A DNA stretch of 64,000 nucleotides from Pseudomonas oryzae (GCF_900104805.1 NZ_LT629751.1:2957001-3021000), one strand, 5' to 3'; shown: positions 47,387 through 57,599, counted from the first letter of the stretch. Numbers and translations: made by a program. Notes: generated by a model not told the origin, from the letters alone.

Positions 47387-49561
47387 TCAGAAGCTCAGGT
47401 CGACCCGCGTCCAGAAGGTACGCCCCGGCTCGTTGACGCGGGTCTCGGCGGGGAAGCCGAAGCCGCTGTTGCCGGCCAGGTTGAGGTGTTCCGAATAGGC
47501 CTTGTCCAGCAGGTTGTCGACGCCGGCGCTGAGCTTGAGCTGCTGGCTGACCCGCCAGGCGCCGTTCCACGCCAGCACGCCGAAGCCGGCGCTCTCGTCG
47601 AAGTCCTTGCCGACCACGTTGCCCTGGTTCTCGGCGATGCGGTTCTGCGCCGCCACCACGCGCCACAGTCCGCTGGTGCTCCAGTTGCCCTGCTCGTAGG
47701 TCAGCCCGAGGCGCGCCTCCAGCGGCGGGATCTGCGGCAGGGAGCGGTCGTCGGAGGTGTTCTCGCCCCAGGCGTAGGCCAGGGTCGCATCGCCCTTCCA
47801 GTTCGGCGTGAAACGGTAGGCCAGCCCGGCCTCGGCGCCGGCGATGCGCGCGTCGACGTTCCTCACCACCGTGCGGGTCATGCCGGCCATGATTCCCGGC
47901 ACGTAGTCGAACAGGATGTAGTCCTCGACCACCCCGGCGTAGGCCGAGGCCCAGGCTTCCAGCGGCCCCTGGCGGTACTGGATGCCCAGATCGAGCTGGC
48001 TGGTCTTCTCCGGCCTGACCGTCTCGAAGGCCTGGATGCTGCCCACCGGACCGGCGCTGGCGGAGAACAGCTCCCAGTAGTCGGGGAAACGCTCGGCGTG
48101 ACCGAGACCGGCGTACCAGGTGGCCGGCACGGCCTGCAGATCCTGTTCGTAGCGCAGGAAGCCGCTGTACAGGGTGTCGTGGCGTTCCTCGTCGGCGCTG
48201 GGGTTGGCCCAGGTCTCGCTCTTCATGGTCATCGGGTTGTGGCTGGTGAAGCTCTGCCGATAGTCGTGGGCCTCGGCGCGGTCCAGGCGCGCACCGCCGA
48301 TCAGGCGCTGGTCACGGTCGAGCGTCCAGGTCAGCTCGCCGAACAGGCCGTAGTTGTGGGTGTCGGCGTCCTTGTTCCACGGGAACTGGTCGGCGTCGGT
48401 GTAGCTGCCGCTCATCATGTTGTAGCTGGAGGCACGCTTGCGGTGCTCGCTGCGCTGGGCGTCGACGCCGCCGACCAGCTCGACGTCATCCCAGCGCCAG
48501 GTGCCGGCGACCCGCCCGCCGAGGGTGCGGCGGTCGACGTTGCTGGCCATCGGGTTGCGCATCATCGCCATGCTGGCCTTGGGGTCCGGCTCGCGCAGGC
48601 GGAAGTTGTCCATCACGTGGTCGGCGTAGTTGTAGTAGAGGTTGGCGTCGAGGCCATGGAACACCTCGCCGATGTAGCTCTTCTTGAAGCGCAGGGCGAG
48701 GCTCTCGCGGGCGAACTGGGTGCCGTCCATGCCGCGCCCGGCGTAGCGCGACTCACCGTCGCTCTTGCCGGCGCTCAGCTCGAGGAGGGTGTTGGCGTCC
48801 GGGGTCCAGCCCAGCGCCACGTCGCTGTTCCACTTGTCGAAGCGCGACGGCAGCGTGTCGCCGTTGCCGTCTTGGTAGTCGTCGGCCTGCGAACGGTTGG
48901 CCAGCACCCGCGCGTAGCCGTCGCGGCTGCCGGCGGCGGCGTCGACGCTGCGGTCGAAGCGGCCGTTGGAGCCGGCCAGCAGACTGGTGTCGAGGCGCCA
49001 ATCGGGCCGGTCGAACTGCTCGGGGTCACGCTCGAACAGCACGGTGGCCGCCGAGGCGCCCGGCCCCCACAGCACGCTCTGCGGCCCCTTGATCACGGTC
49101 AGGCGGTCGTAGCTCTCCGGGCTGATGTAGGAGCTCGGCGAGTCCATGCGCCCCGGGCAGGCGCCGAGCATCTCGCCACCGTTGCTGAGCAGCTTGATGC
49201 GCGAGCCGAACATGCCGCGGAACACCGGATCGCTGTTGACCCCGCCGTTGCGGATGGCGGCGAAGCCGGGGATGGTCTTCAGGTAGTCGGCGCCATCGCT
49301 GGCCGGCACCGGCTGGCGCGGCTGCTTGGGACTGGTGACCACGGTCAGCGGCGACTTGGGCGCCACGCTGGTGATCACCAGCGGCGCGACTTCCTCGTCG
49401 GCGGCACCTTCGCCTGCTTGAGGCTCGGCCGCGTGCAGCGGCAGCGCCAGGGCGCCGAGCAGCGCGGCATGCGCCGGCCACCAGCGGCGCTGGAACGGAT
49501 TCAGGGCGAACGGACGGGACAGGCGCGACTGCGCCAGGGACGGACGGACAAAAACGGACAT
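47387..49561 (-). CDS. oprC: TonB-dependent copper receptor OprC
   Basis: 724 residues. A signal peptide is followed by the plug with 'ADYLKTIPGFAAIRNGGVNS' and 'FRGMFGSRIKLLSNGGEMLG', then the 22-strand barrel ending 'RTFWTRVDLSF' with terminal Phe. The copper site reported for P. aeruginosa OprC (CxxxM and HxM) is intact: Cys135/Met139 ('GACPGRMD') and His315/Met317 ('DHVMDN'), each exactly 8 residues earlier than the published numbers I recall. It imports copper with TonB energy. It follows a DUF2946 gene by 87 bases. Confidence 0.95.
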   Translation of the reverse strand: MSVFVRPSLAQSRLSRPFALNPFQRRWWPAHAALLGALALPLHAAEPQAGEGAADEEVAPLVITSVAPKSPLTVVTSPKQPRQPVPASDGADYLKTIPGFAAIRNGGVNSDPVFRGMFGSRIKLLSNGGEMLGACPGRMDSPSSYISPESYDRLTVIKGPQSVLWGPGASAATVLFERDPEQFDRPDWRLDTSLLAGSNGRFDRSVDAAAGSRDGYARVLANRSQADDYQDGNGDTLPSRFDKWNSDVALGWTPDANTLLELSAGKSDGESRYAGRGMDGTQFARESLALRFKKSYIGEVFHGLDANLYYNYADHVMDNFRLREPDPKASMAMMRNPMASNVDRRTLGGRVAGTWRWDDVELVGGVDAQRSEHRKRASSYNMMSGSYTDADQFPWNKDADTHNYGLFGELTWTLDRDQRLIGGARLDRAEAHDYRQSFTSHNPMTMKSETWANPSADEERHDTLYSGFLRYEQDLQAVPATWYAGLGHAERFPDYWELFSASAGPVGSIQAFETVRPEKTSQLDLGIQYRQGPLEAWASAYAGVVEDYILFDYVPGIMAGMTRTVVRNVDARIAGAEAGLAYRFTPNWKGDATLAYAWGENTSDDRSLPQIPPLEARLGLTYEQGNWSTSGLWRVVAAQNRIAENQGNVVGKDFDESAGFGVLAWNGAWRVSQQLKLSAGVDNLLDKAYSEHLNLAGNSGFGFPAETRVNEPGRTFWTRVDLSF

Positions 49562-49648
49562 GTCGGTATTCCACGCGAAAGACGGACTGCAGCACGTCCG
49601 GCGGACGCGCAGCAGCGCGCCGGCTGGCGGACGGCGGTTGGATGCGAG

Positions 49649-50026
49649 TCAGGCGTGGAACAACGGGGGGGCGCGCGGCTGGCGCGCGTGCGGCGGCGCC
49701 TGCGGCAGGCTCTGCGCCGGCGGCTGGTACTGGTGAACGAGACTGGTCGGCGCCGGCAGCGCCAGCTGCAGGCTGGGCGGCAGCGGCGGATGGCCGGTCA
49801 GCAGGTTGCAGTAGCCGCACTGCTCGAGGCCCTGCACCCAGAGGGGGGGATCCTGGTCGGCCCGGGTCTGCGGCAGCTCGGCGCAGTGCAGGGCCTCCAG
49901 GTCGATCAGCACCAGCGGCAGGCTGTCCAGCGCGCGCAGCTGCGAGTACAGCGGGCCGGCGAACGCCATGAGCATGGCGAACAGGCCAAGCCAGGCTGCC
50001 AGACGCATGCGCCCTTGCCGAATCAC
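49649..50026 (-). CDS. DUF2946 family protein next to oprC
   Basis: 125 residues from a GTG at 50026 with GGGAGA at about 10 bases; an ATG at 50008 is an alternative. It has an N-terminal membrane segment ('RLAAWLGLFAMLMAFAGPLY'), a 'CGYCNLL' pair near the middle and a Pro-rich tail with histidines. DUF2946 proteins commonly accompany copper receptor genes. The CxxC suggests copper binding or redox work in the periplasm; unproven. Confidence 0.78.
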   Translation of the reverse strand: MIRQGRMRLAAWLGLFAMLMAFAGPLYSQLRALDSLPLVLIDLEALHCAELPQTRADQDPPLWVQGLEQCGYCNLLTGHPPLPPSLQLALPAPTSLVHQYQPPAQSLPQAPPHARQPRAPPLFHA

Positions 50027-50340
50027 CCGATGTGCTCTCCCTGGAACGGATCTGCGGCCATGGCCGCCGCGAATGGCCGGGATGATCGCACAGGGCCAGG
50101 CTCGCGACCTAGTGCGACACGGCGCCGCAGACAGTCCCGCTCGCTACGCGCCGGGCCGGGCGGCGCCGCGCGGCGCACACGGCCCCGTCCGCTCGCGGCA
50201 GCAAAATCTCCGCGCAATAACCACAAACAGAATCGACAAAAGCAGGCACAAAAAGTCTCGATAGAGCATAAAGTGGCCGATTATTCCAATTTTCCAACAA
50301 TGCTTGCCATTCACGCGCAACGAACGCTAGGGTTGGTGCC
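50027..50340. other. 314-base AT-richer intergenic region before the leuA leader
   Basis: Only the first ~80 bases belong to the DUF2946 upstream side. From 50200 the sequence is A-rich. Candidate promoters are weak, for example TTGCCA (50304) with TAGGGT (50328) at 18 bases, too close to the leader start. No gene was seen. Confidence 0.4.
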
Positions 50341-50418
50341 ATGAACGCTTCCCACACCCTCATCCTGCTGCGGCAATACCTCAGCCTGCGCTTGGTCAGT
50401 CCGCGACTGCGCAGCTGA
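50341..50418 (+). CDS. Leucine-rich leader peptide upstream of leuA
   Basis: A 25-codon frame, 63 bases before leuA: '[20 protein letters not shown]' then PRLRS. Seven codons are Leu (CTC, CTG, CTG, CTC, CTG, TTG, CTG), 28 percent, with five leucines in '[10 protein letters not shown]'. AGGG lies about 9 bases before the ATG. This is the pattern of an amino-acid-sensing leader. I do not see a clear U-tailed terminator between it and leuA, so the mechanism may be translational or rho-dependent. Confidence 0.6.
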   Translation: MNASHTLILLRQYLSLRLVSPRLRS

Positions 50419-50480
50419 ATACCGCCTCGCCGCCTCCGTATTGCCCGCCGCCCCGCGGCCCCGTTTCCAGGAAATCCGCC

Positions 50481-52151
50481 ATGCCCATGCTGAAGAATCC
50501 GTCGACCAAGTACCGTCCGTTCCCGCAGATCGACATCCCCGACCGCACCTGGCCGAGCAAGGTGATCGACAAGGCGCCGATCTGGCTGTCCTCCGACCTG
50601 CGCGACGGCAACCAGTCGCTGATCGAGCCGATGGACGCCGACAAGAAGCTGCGCTTCTTCCAGTGCCTGGTCGCCGTGGGCGTCAAGGAGATCGAGGTGG
50701 GCTTCCCCTCGGCCTCGCAGACCGACTTCGACTTCGTGCGCACCCTGATCGAGGGCGGCCACATCCCGGACGACACCACCATCCAGGTGCTGACCCAGGC
50801 CCGCGAGGACCTGATCACCCGCACCTTCGAGTCGCTCAAGGGCGCGAAGAAGGCCATCGTCCACTACTACAACGCCACCGCGCCGAGCTTCCGCCGCATC
50901 GTCTTCAACCAGGACAAGGCCGGGGTGATCCAGATCGCCGTCAACGCCGGGCAGATCATCAAGCGCCTGGCCGCGGAGAATCCGGAAACCGAGTGGCGCT
51001 TCGAGTACTCGCCGGAGATCTTCAGCTCCACCGAGCCGGAGTTCGCCGTCGAGGTGTGCAACGCGGTGATCGAGGTGTTCCAGCCGACCCCGGCCAACAA
51101 GCTGATCCTCAACCTGCCGGCGACCGTCGAGGCGGCCACCCCGAACGTCTACGCCGACCAGATCGAGTGGTTCTGCCGCCACGTCGACCGTCGCGACAGC
51201 GTGCTGGTCAGCCTGCACACCCACAACGACCGCGGCACCGGCGTGGCCGCCACCGAGCTGGGCCTCTTGGCCGGCGCCGACCGCGTGGAAGGCTGCCTGT
51301 TCGGCAACGGCGAGCGCACCGGCAACGTCGACCTGGTCACTGTGGCGCTGAACCTGTACACCCAGGGCGTCGACCCCGAGCTGGACTTCTCCGACATCGA
51401 CGGCGTGCGCAAGGTGGTCGAGGAGTGCAACCAGTTGCCGGTGCACCCGCGTCACCCCTACGTCGGCGACCTGGTGCACACCGCCTTCTCCGGCTCGCAC
51501 CAGGACGCGATCCGCAAGGGCTTCGCCCAGCAGGATCCGGACGGTGTCTGGGAGGTGCCCTACCTGCCGATCGACCCGGCCGACATCGGCCGCAGCTACG
51601 AGGCGGTGATCCGCGTCAACAGCCAGTCGGGCAAGGGCGGCATCACCTTCCTGCTCGAGCAGGAGTACGGCATCAGCCTGCCGCGGCGCATGCAGATCGA
51701 GTTCAGCCAGGTGGTGCAGCGCGAGACCGACCGCCACGGCCTGGAGATGAGCGCACGGCAGATCCACGACCTGCTGGTCGAGGAGTACCTCAACGGTCCG
51801 GCCACCTTCGCCCTCAAGGGCCATCGCCTGCAGGAAGAGGACGGCATCACCAGCGTCGAGGTGGAAGTCGAGAACGCGGGCGCCGTGCAGAAGCTGCGCG
51901 GCACCGGCAACGGCCCGCTGGAGGCGCTGGTCGCCGCCCTGCCGGTCAGCGTCGAGGTGATGGACTACAGCGAACACGCCATCGGCGGCGGCAGCAACGC
52001 CAAGGCCGCGGCCTACATCGAACTGCGCGTCGACGGCGGCCGCCCGCTGCATGGCGTCGGCATCGACGGCAACCTGACCACGGCGAGCTTCCGCGCCCTG
52101 TTCAGCGCGCTGAACCGCGCCCTGCGCCAGAGCGAGGCGCAGGCGGCCTGA
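50481..52151 (+). CDS. leuA: 2-isopropylmalate synthase
   Basis: 556 residues (type 2 LeuA), start ATG at 50481. The catalytic TIM barrel contains '[20 protein letters not shown]' with the metal-binding Asp and '[20 protein letters not shown]' with the two histidines; the C-terminal leucine-feedback domain has '[20 protein letters not shown]'. It condenses acetyl-CoA with 2-oxoisovalerate, the first step to leucine. A Leu-rich leader precedes it and a terminator follows. Confidence 0.96.
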   Translation: MPMLKNPSTKYRPFPQIDIPDRTWPSKVIDKAPIWLSSDLRDGNQSLIEPMDADKKLRFFQCLVAVGVKEIEVGFPSASQTDFDFVRTLIEGGHIPDDTTIQVLTQAREDLITRTFESLKGAKKAIVHYYNATAPSFRRIVFNQDKAGVIQIAVNAGQIIKRLAAENPETEWRFEYSPEIFSSTEPEFAVEVCNAVIEVFQPTPANKLILNLPATVEAATPNVYADQIEWFCRHVDRRDSVLVSLHTHNDRGTGVAATELGLLAGADRVEGCLFGNGERTGNVDLVTVALNLYTQGVDPELDFSDIDGVRKVVEECNQLPVHPRHPYVGDLVHTAFSGSHQDAIRKGFAQQDPDGVWEVPYLPIDPADIGRSYEAVIRVNSQSGKGGITFLLEQEYGISLPRRMQIEFSQVVQRETDRHGLEMSARQIHDLLVEEYLNGPATFALKGHRLQEEDGITSVEVEVENAGAVQKLRGTGNGPLEALVAALPVSVEVMDYSEHAIGGGSNAKAAAYIELRVDGGRPLHGVGIDGNLTTASFRALFSALNRALRQSEAQAA

Positions 52152-52173
52152 GGCTGAACCGAGCGCTACCCCG

Positions 52174-52205
52174 AACGCCCCGGCCCGTCAGGTCCGGGGC
52201 GTTTT
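52174..52205 (+). terminator. Rho-independent terminator of leuA
   Basis: A 10-bp stem (52174-52183 with 52194-52203) and a T run ending at 52205, between convergent leuA and arfB. Confidence 0.9.
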
Positions 52206-52214
52206 CGTTGCGAC

Positions 52215-52628
52215 TCAGAAATCCACCTTGCCCCGCCCGGCCTTGATCGCCCCGCGCTTGCTCTTGCCCTCCAGCCGGCGCTGCTGCGAGCCCCGCGTCG
52301 GCTTGGTCGGCCGCCGCGCCTTCTCAACCTTGGCCACGCTGCGGATCAGCTCGGCCAGGCGCGCCAGCGCATCGGCGCGGTTCTGCTCCTGGGTGCGGTA
52401 CTGCTGCGCCTTGATCACGATCACCCCTTCGGCGGTGATGCGTTGGTCGCGCAGCGCCAGCAGGCGCTCCTGATAGAACGCCGGCAAGCTGGAGGCGCGG
52501 ATGTCGAAGCGCAGGTGCACAGCGCTGGACACCTTGTTGACGTTCTGCCCGCCGGCGCCCTGGGCGCGGATCGCGGTGAGCTCGATCTCGCTGTCGGGCA
52601 GATGGACGGCATTGGAGATTTCCAGCAT
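52215..52628 (-). CDS. arfB: Alternative ribosome-rescue factor B (peptidyl-tRNA hydrolase)
   Basis: 137 residues from the ATG at 52628. The GGQ motif is in '[20 protein letters not shown]', followed by the class I release-factor-like core. The lysine/arginine-rich C-terminal tail ('[20 protein letters not shown]') enters the mRNA channel. It releases peptides from stalled ribosomes as backup to tmRNA, which is also in this window. Confidence 0.94.
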   Translation of the reverse strand: MLEISNAVHLPDSEIELTAIRAQGAGGQNVNKVSSAVHLRFDIRASSLPAFYQERLLALRDQRITAEGVIVIKAQQYRTQEQNRADALARLAELIRSVAKVEKARRPTKPTRGSQQRRLEGKSKRGAIKAGRGKVDF

Positions 52629-52668
52629 GGCGAACTCACGGCAGGGTGAACCCGCACAGGATACCCCC

Positions 52669-52723
52669 GTAGGGGCGAATGCATTCGCCTCACCAAGTGT
52701 CTGGCGAATGAATTCGCCCCTGC
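52669..52723. repeat. Inverted repeat upstream of arfB
   Basis: Two 21-base arms (52669-52689 and 52703-52723; GTAGGGGCGAATGCATTCGCC and its near complement, two mismatches) flank a 13-base loop. The arm has GTAGGGG at its end like the main repeat family. Confidence 0.75.
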
Positions 52724-52846
52724 AGGAAATCTCCGGAGCCGCGCACATCCTTCGCAAGCAACTGTTTTGACTGACTTTTCGATCAGCCGCGGTAGAATCC
52801 CCGGCAACCGCATGGATGCGTTTCTCAGTTCGTCGTCGAGATTGCC

Positions 52847-53563
52847 ATGCGTCGCCTGCTCGTTCTCCTGCTCGCCCTCCTCCCGCTCACCAGCGTCCAT
52901 GCCGAAGCCCCGCGCACCTTCCGCGAAGCGAAGAAGATCGCCTGGAAGCTGTATGCCGACCGTCCGGTGGACTTCTACTGCGGCTGCGAATACCGCGGCA
53001 ACCGTGTCGATCTGGACAGCTGCGGCTACCAGCCACGCAAGAACGCCAACCGCGCCGGTCGCATCGAGTGGGAGCATGTGGTGCCGGCCTGGGTGATCGG
53101 CCATCAGCGCCAGTGCTGGCAGCAGGGCGGGCGCAAGAACTGCACCAGCAACGACCCGCTGTTCAGCCAGGCCGAGGCCGACCTGCACAACCTGGTGCCG
53201 GCGGTCGGCGAGGTCAACGGTGACCGCAGCAACTTCGGCTTCGGCATGCTCAGCGCCAAGCCCACCCAGTACGGCGCCTGTCCGTTCGTGGTCGACTTCA
53301 AGCAGCGCACCGCGATGCCGCCGGAGTACACCCGCGGCGCCATCGCACGCATCTACCTGTACATGAGCGAGCGCTACCAGCTGCGCCTGTCGAAGCAGGA
53401 CCGCCGCCTGTACGACATCTGGAACCGCCAGTATCCGGTCAGCGAGTGGGAGCGCTGGCGCAACCAGCGCATCGCCTGCGTGCAGGGCAACGCCAACCCG
53501 CATGTCGGCGCGGTGGACCTCAAGCGCTGTGAGCGCCGCGACAGGCAGCTGGCCTACAACTGA
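52847..53563 (+). CDS. endA: Endonuclease I (DNase I), EndA family
   Basis: 238 residues with a signal peptide ('[18 protein letters not shown]'). The catalytic beta-beta-alpha-metal motif is '[11 protein letters not shown]', and '[16 protein letters not shown]' completes the active site. Eight cysteines in the mature region suit disulfides in the periplasm or outside. It cuts DNA without sequence preference. Confidence 0.92.
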   Translation: MRRLLVLLLALLPLTSVHAEAPRTFREAKKIAWKLYADRPVDFYCGCEYRGNRVDLDSCGYQPRKNANRAGRIEWEHVVPAWVIGHQRQCWQQGGRKNCTSNDPLFSQAEADLHNLVPAVGEVNGDRSNFGFGMLSAKPTQYGACPFVVDFKQRTAMPPEYTRGAIARIYLYMSERYQLRLSKQDRRLYDIWNRQYPVSEWERWRNQRIACVQGNANPHVGAVDLKRCERRDRQLAYN

Positions 53564-53660
53564 GGTCAGCGCGGAGCAACGGTGCGGGGATGCCGCATGG
53601 TCCCCATCGGACGCCACCGCGCAGGGGTGCCGCATGCATCGCCTCGCAATCGATGCGCCG

Positions 53661-53684
53661 GATGGTGCGCATGGCGCACCCTAC
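53661..53684. repeat. Truncated CCCTAC-ended repeat between endA and the DUF2238 gene
   Basis: A GGTGCGC/GCGCACC stem (53664-53670 with 53674-53680) ends in CCCTAC. It is related to the element at 31456-31516. The rest of the 236-base gap (53564-53799) shows no gene. Confidence 0.6.
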
Positions 53685-53799
53685 AGTCCCCGCCGGACGC
53701 GCGCCGCGCGCACCAACTCGCCCTGCCGCACGGTCAGGCGATGGACGGCAGCCGACACCGCGGGCTAAGGTGACGCTGAGCTGGCAGAAGGAGAAGGCG

Positions 53800-54432
53800 A
53801 TGCGACATGGAGCTCTGCACGCGGCACTGGGTCTGACGGTCCTTGCCGCCCTGGTGGTTTCCGGCATCGCCCCCTACGACCGCGCCACCTGGTGGCTGGA
53901 GGTCTCGCCGGTGCTGATCGCCGCGCCGCTGCTGCTCGCCAGCTACCGACGCTTCCCGCTGACCGACCTACTCTACCTGCTGATCGCCCTGCACAGCCTG
54001 GTGCTGATCCTCGGCGGCGCGCATACCTACGCGCGGGTGCCGGCCGGCTTCTGGGTGCAGGAGCTGCTGGAGCTGCAGCGCAACCCCTACGACAAGCTCG
54101 GTCACTTCATGCAGGGCCTGGTGCCGGCGCTGATCGCCCGCGAGATCCTCCTGCGCGGGGGCTTCGTCGCCCGCGGCAGGATGCTGGCCTTCCTCTCGCT
54201 GTGCGTGGCGATGGCCATCAGCGCGGTCTACGAGCTGATCGAATGGTGGGTGGCGCTGCTCGCCGGCGGCGGTGCTGTGGAATTCCTCGGCACCCAGGGC
54301 GATCCGTGGGACACCCAGGCCGACATGTTCTGGGCGCTGCTCGGCGCCACTGCCGGCCTGCTCGGCCTGACGCGCCTGCAGGATCGACAGATCGCCGCGT
54401 TGCCGCGGGGGCAGACGCAGGGCGGGAGCTGA
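53800..54432 (+). CDS. DUF2238 (YjdF-type) inner membrane protein
   Basis: 210 residues from the ATG at 53800 with AAGGAGAAGG upstream. Six membrane segments; the family pattern is 'YARVPAGFWVQELLELQRNP', 'YDKLGHFMQGLVPALIAREI' and 'AISAVYELIEWWVALL', followed by 'GTQGDPWDTQADMF'. The conserved charged residues within helices suggest catalysis or transport, but no function is known. It converges on lipA with 17 bases between stops. Confidence 0.87.
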   Translation: MRHGALHAALGLTVLAALVVSGIAPYDRATWWLEVSPVLIAAPLLLASYRRFPLTDLLYLLIALHSLVLILGGAHTYARVPAGFWVQELLELQRNPYDKLGHFMQGLVPALIAREILLRGGFVARGRMLAFLSLCVAMAISAVYELIEWWVALLAGGGAVEFLGTQGDPWDTQADMFWALLGATAGLLGLTRLQDRQIAALPRGQTQGGS

Positions 54433-54449
54433 CCCGCCCTGGCGGGGAC

Positions 54450-55427
54450 TCAGCCGATCTTGTGGCCGTGGGCCTGCTGGTCGGCGTGGTAGGACGAGCG
54501 CACCAGCGGGCCGGAGGCGACGTTCTTGAAGCCCATCTTCTCGCCTTCCTCGGCGAACCAGGCGAAGGTGTCCGGGTGGACGAAGCGCTGCACCGGCAGG
54601 TGGCTGCGCGAGGGCTGCAGGTACTGGCCGAGGGTCAGCATGTCGATGTCGTGCTCGCGCATGCGCTGCATGGTCTCGATCACTTCCTCGTCGGTTTCGC
54701 CGAGGCCGAGCATCAGGCCCGACTTGGTCGGCACGCCCGGCACGCGCTTCTTGAACTCCTGCAGCAGATCCAGCGACCACTCGAAGTCCGAGCCCGGGCG
54801 CGACGACTTGTACAGGCGCGGCACGGTTTCCAGGTTGTGGTTGAACACGTCCGGCGGCTCGGTGGCAGTGATGTCGAGGGCGATCTCCATGCGCCCGCGA
54901 TAGTCCGGCACCAGGGTCTCCAGCTGCACGCTGGGCGACAGCGCGCGGATCTCGCGCAGGCAGTCGGCGAAGTGCTGGGCGCCGCCGTCGCGCAGGTCGT
55001 CGCGGTCCACCGAGGTGATCACCACGTACTTCAGGCGCAGGTCGGCGATGGCCAGTGCCAGGTTCTTCGGCTCGTCCGGGTCCAGCGCGTTCGGCCGGCC
55101 GTGGCCGACGTCGCAGAAAGGGCAGCGGCGGGTGCAGATGTCGCCCATGATCATGAAGGTGGCGGTGCCGCCGGAGAAGCACTCGCCGAGGTTCGGGCAA
55201 GAGGCTTCCTCGCACACGCTGTGCAGCTTGTGCTGGCGCAGCAGCTGCTTGATGCGCTCGACCTCGGGGGTCACCGGGATGCGCACGCGGATCCAGTCCG
55301 GCTTGCGCGGCAGCTCCTCGGTGGGAATGATCTTCACCGGGATGCGCGCGACCTTCTCGGCGCCGCGCAGCTTGACCCCGGCCTCGACCTTGGCCGGCCC
55401 CTTGGTGGTGTTGTCCACAGTGCTCAT
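54450..55427 (-). CDS. lipA: Lipoyl synthase
   Basis: 325 residues. The auxiliary cluster cysteines are Cys72, Cys77 and Cys83 ('[15 protein letters not shown]'), the radical SAM cluster is Cys98, Cys102 and Cys105 ('[16 protein letters not shown]'), and the C-terminal serine is in '[15 protein letters not shown]'. It inserts two sulfurs into octanoyl groups. The start overlaps the lipB stop (ATGA). Its product supplies E2 proteins such as the one at 30329-31444. Confidence 0.97.
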   Translation of the reverse strand: MSTVDNTTKGPAKVEAGVKLRGAEKVARIPVKIIPTEELPRKPDWIRVRIPVTPEVERIKQLLRQHKLHSVCEEASCPNLGECFSGGTATFMIMGDICTRRCPFCDVGHGRPNALDPDEPKNLALAIADLRLKYVVITSVDRDDLRDGGAQHFADCLREIRALSPSVQLETLVPDYRGRMEIALDITATEPPDVFNHNLETVPRLYKSSRPGSDFEWSLDLLQEFKKRVPGVPTKSGLMLGLGETDEEVIETMQRMREHDIDMLTLGQYLQPSRSHLPVQRFVHPDTFAWFAEEGEKMGFKNVASGPLVRSSYHADQQAHGHKIG

Positions 55428-56077
55428 GTCAGCTCCAGCCCTCCCGCGAGGGTCTCGTATTCAGCGTAGCCAAGCTGGCCGACCAGCTGGCGAACCAGCG
55501 CGGCACGCACTTCGGCGAGTTCGATCGGCCCTTGGGCCAGATCCTTGAGTTGGGTCATCGCCATGCCGGCATAACCGCAGGGATTGATGCGGCCGAACGG
55601 CTCCAGATCCATGTCGACGTTGAGCGCCAGGCCATGGAAGGAGCGGCCGTGGCGGATGCGCAGGCCGAGCGAGGCGATCTTCGCCGCGCCGACGTAGACG
55701 CCCGGGGCGTCCGGCTTGGCGTAGGCCTCGATGCCGTACTCGCCGAGCAGGGCGACCAGGCTGGCCTCCATGCGGCTGACCAGCTCGCGCACGCCAAGGC
55801 CCGAGCGGCGCACGTCGAGCAGCAGGTAGGCGATCAGCTGGCCGGGACCGTGGTAGGTCACCTGGCCGCCGCGATCGGCCTGCACCACCGGAATGTCGCC
55901 GGGCATCAGCAGATGTTCGGCCTTGCCGGCCTGGCCCTGGGTGAACACCGGCTCGTGTTCGAGCAGCCAGATCTCGTCCGGCGTGTCGGGGCCACGCTCG
56001 TTGGTGAAGCGCTGCATCGCCTGCCAGGCCGGCTGGTAGGGCAGCCGGCCCAGCTCGCGGACCCGCAGGGCGGTCAT
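55424..56077 (-). CDS. lipB: Lipoyl(octanoyl) transferase
   Basis: 217 residues from the ATG at 56077, which shares a base with the stop of the upstream gene (TGATG). '[20 protein letters not shown]', the catalytic Lys in '[15 protein letters not shown]' and the Cys in '[11 protein letters not shown]' are present. It transfers octanoate from ACP to target proteins before LipA. Confidence 0.96.
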   Translation of the reverse strand: MTALRVRELGRLPYQPAWQAMQRFTNERGPDTPDEIWLLEHEPVFTQGQAGKAEHLLMPGDIPVVQADRGGQVTYHGPGQLIAYLLLDVRRSGLGVRELVSRMEASLVALLGEYGIEAYAKPDAPGVYVGAAKIASLGLRIRHGRSFHGLALNVDMDLEPFGRINPCGYAGMAMTQLKDLAQGPIELAEVRAALVRQLVGQLGYAEYETLAGGLELT

Positions 56078-56370
56078 CACAGCACCATGTGCACGCGGCC
56101 GGTGGCGCGCAGGTCGAGGTGGATCGCCTGCAGCTGCTCGAGGCCGGTGGCGCGGATCGCCACCTGCACCGAGACGAAGCGGCCATTGCTGCTGTCGCGC
56201 ATGGTCAGGGTGGTGACGTCGAGGTCCGGCGCATGGCGGCGGACGATGTCGATCACCAGGTCGGCGAAGCCTTCGCCGGCGTCGCCGATCACCTTGATCG
56301 GGTAGCCATGGCAGGGGAATTCGATCTTCGGGGCCTGGACTTCGGGAGTAGCGGTCTTGGTATCGGTCAT
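56077..56370 (-). CDS. DUF493 / YbeD family protein
   Basis: 97 residues with a ferredoxin-like ACT-type fold: '[20 protein letters not shown]' and '[20 protein letters not shown]'. YbeD-like genes usually accompany lipB. A regulatory role on lipoylation is proposed but not proven. Confidence 0.9.
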   Translation of the reverse strand: MTDTKTATPEVQAPKIEFPCHGYPIKVIGDAGEGFADLVIDIVRRHAPDLDVTTLTMRDSSNGRFVSVQVAIRATGLEQLQAIHLDLRATGRVHMVL

Positions 56371-56438
56371 GGTCGTGGCGGGCTTGTGGCCCGCGATGCG
56401 GACGCCCCCGGTCGGGGCGCCCGGCTCAGGTCAATGGA

Positions 56439-57599
56439 TCAGTTGAACAAACCGTAGAAAAACAGTCGGATACTATCCCACACACGGCGGAAGAAACCAC
56501 CCTCCTCGACGGCCTCGATGGCCACCAGCGGCGCGCTGTGCAGCACCTGCTCGCCGAGACGCACCTCGACCTTGCCGACTTCCTGGCCGGCGGCCACCGG
56601 GGCGACGATCATCGGCTGCAGGCTCATGCTGGCCTGCAGCTTGTCCATCTGGCCGCGCGGCAGGGTCAGGGTCAGGTCCTCGGCGAGGCCGGCCTTGAGC
56701 TGGCGCGTGGCGCCCTTCCACACCGGCGCCTGGGCCAGTTCGGTGCCCTTCTGGTAGAAGGTGCGGGTCTCGAAGAAGCGGAAGCCATAGGTCAGCAGCT
56801 TCTGGGTCTCGGCGGCACGCGCCTGCTCGCTGTTGGTGCCGAACACCACGGCGATCAGGCGCTGGCCGTCACGCACCGCGGAGGCCACCAGGCAGTAGCC
56901 GGCTTCCTCGGTGTGGCCGGTCTTCAGGCCGTCGACGGTCTTGTCGCGCCACAGCAGCAGGTTGCGGTTGGGCTGCTTGATGTTGTTCCAGAGGAACTCC
57001 TTCTGCGCGTAGATCGAGTAGTGCTCCGGATCCTCGTAGATGATCGCGCGGGCCAGGCGGGCCATGTCGTGCGCCGAGGAGTAGTGCTCCGGGTGCGGCA
57101 GGCCGGTGGCGTTCATGAAGTGGCTGTTGCTCATGCCGAGCTTGGCGGCGGTGGTGTTCATCAGGTCGGCGAAGGCGTCCTCGCTGCCGGCGATGTGCTC
57201 GGCCACCGCGACGCTGGCGTCGTTGCCGGACTGGATGATGATGCCGTGCAGCAGGTCGCCGAGGGCCACCTGGGTGCCGACCTGGACGAACATGCGCGAG
57301 CCACCGGTACGCCAGGCGTGCTCGCTGATGCTCACCGGGTCCTTCTCGCCGATCTGGCCCTTGCGGATTTCCAGGGTGGCGATGTAGGCGGTCATCAGCT
57401 TGGTCAGGCTGGCCGGCGGCAGGCGCTCCTCGGCGTTGTGCTCGACCAGCACCTTGCCGCTGGCGGCGTCCATCAGCAGGTAGGCCTTGGCCGCCAGCTG
57501 CGGCGGCGCCGGAACGACCTGGTCGGCGGCCCAGGCGGCGGGCGTCACGGCCAGCAGGACCAGCAGGAACAAGCGGTGCACGAAGGTGGTGATGTTCAT
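56439..57599 (-). CDS. dacA: D-alanyl-D-alanine carboxypeptidase (PBP5/6 class)
   Basis: 386 residues from the ATG at 57599. Signal peptide ('RLFLLVLLAVTPAAWAAD'). The active-site motifs are Ser64-Leu-Thr-Lys67 ('PPASLTKLMTAY'), Ser124-Gly-Asn126 ('IIQSGNDASV') and Lys226-Thr-Gly228 ('GLKTGHTEE'). A C-terminal amphipathic helix ('VWDSIRLFFYGLFN') anchors it to the inner membrane. It trims the pentapeptide D-Ala. Confidence 0.95.
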   Translation of the reverse strand: MNITTFVHRLFLLVLLAVTPAAWAADQVVPAPPQLAAKAYLLMDAASGKVLVEHNAEERLPPASLTKLMTAYIATLEIRKGQIGEKDPVSISEHAWRTGGSRMFVQVGTQVALGDLLHGIIIQSGNDASVAVAEHIAGSEDAFADLMNTTAAKLGMSNSHFMNATGLPHPEHYSSAHDMARLARAIIYEDPEHYSIYAQKEFLWNNIKQPNRNLLLWRDKTVDGLKTGHTEEAGYCLVASAVRDGQRLIAVVFGTNSEQARAAETQKLLTYGFRFFETRTFYQKGTELAQAPVWKGATRQLKAGLAEDLTLTLPRGQMDKLQASMSLQPMIVAPVAAGQEVGKVEVRLGEQVLHSAPLVAIEAVEEGGFFRRVWDSIRLFFYGLFN

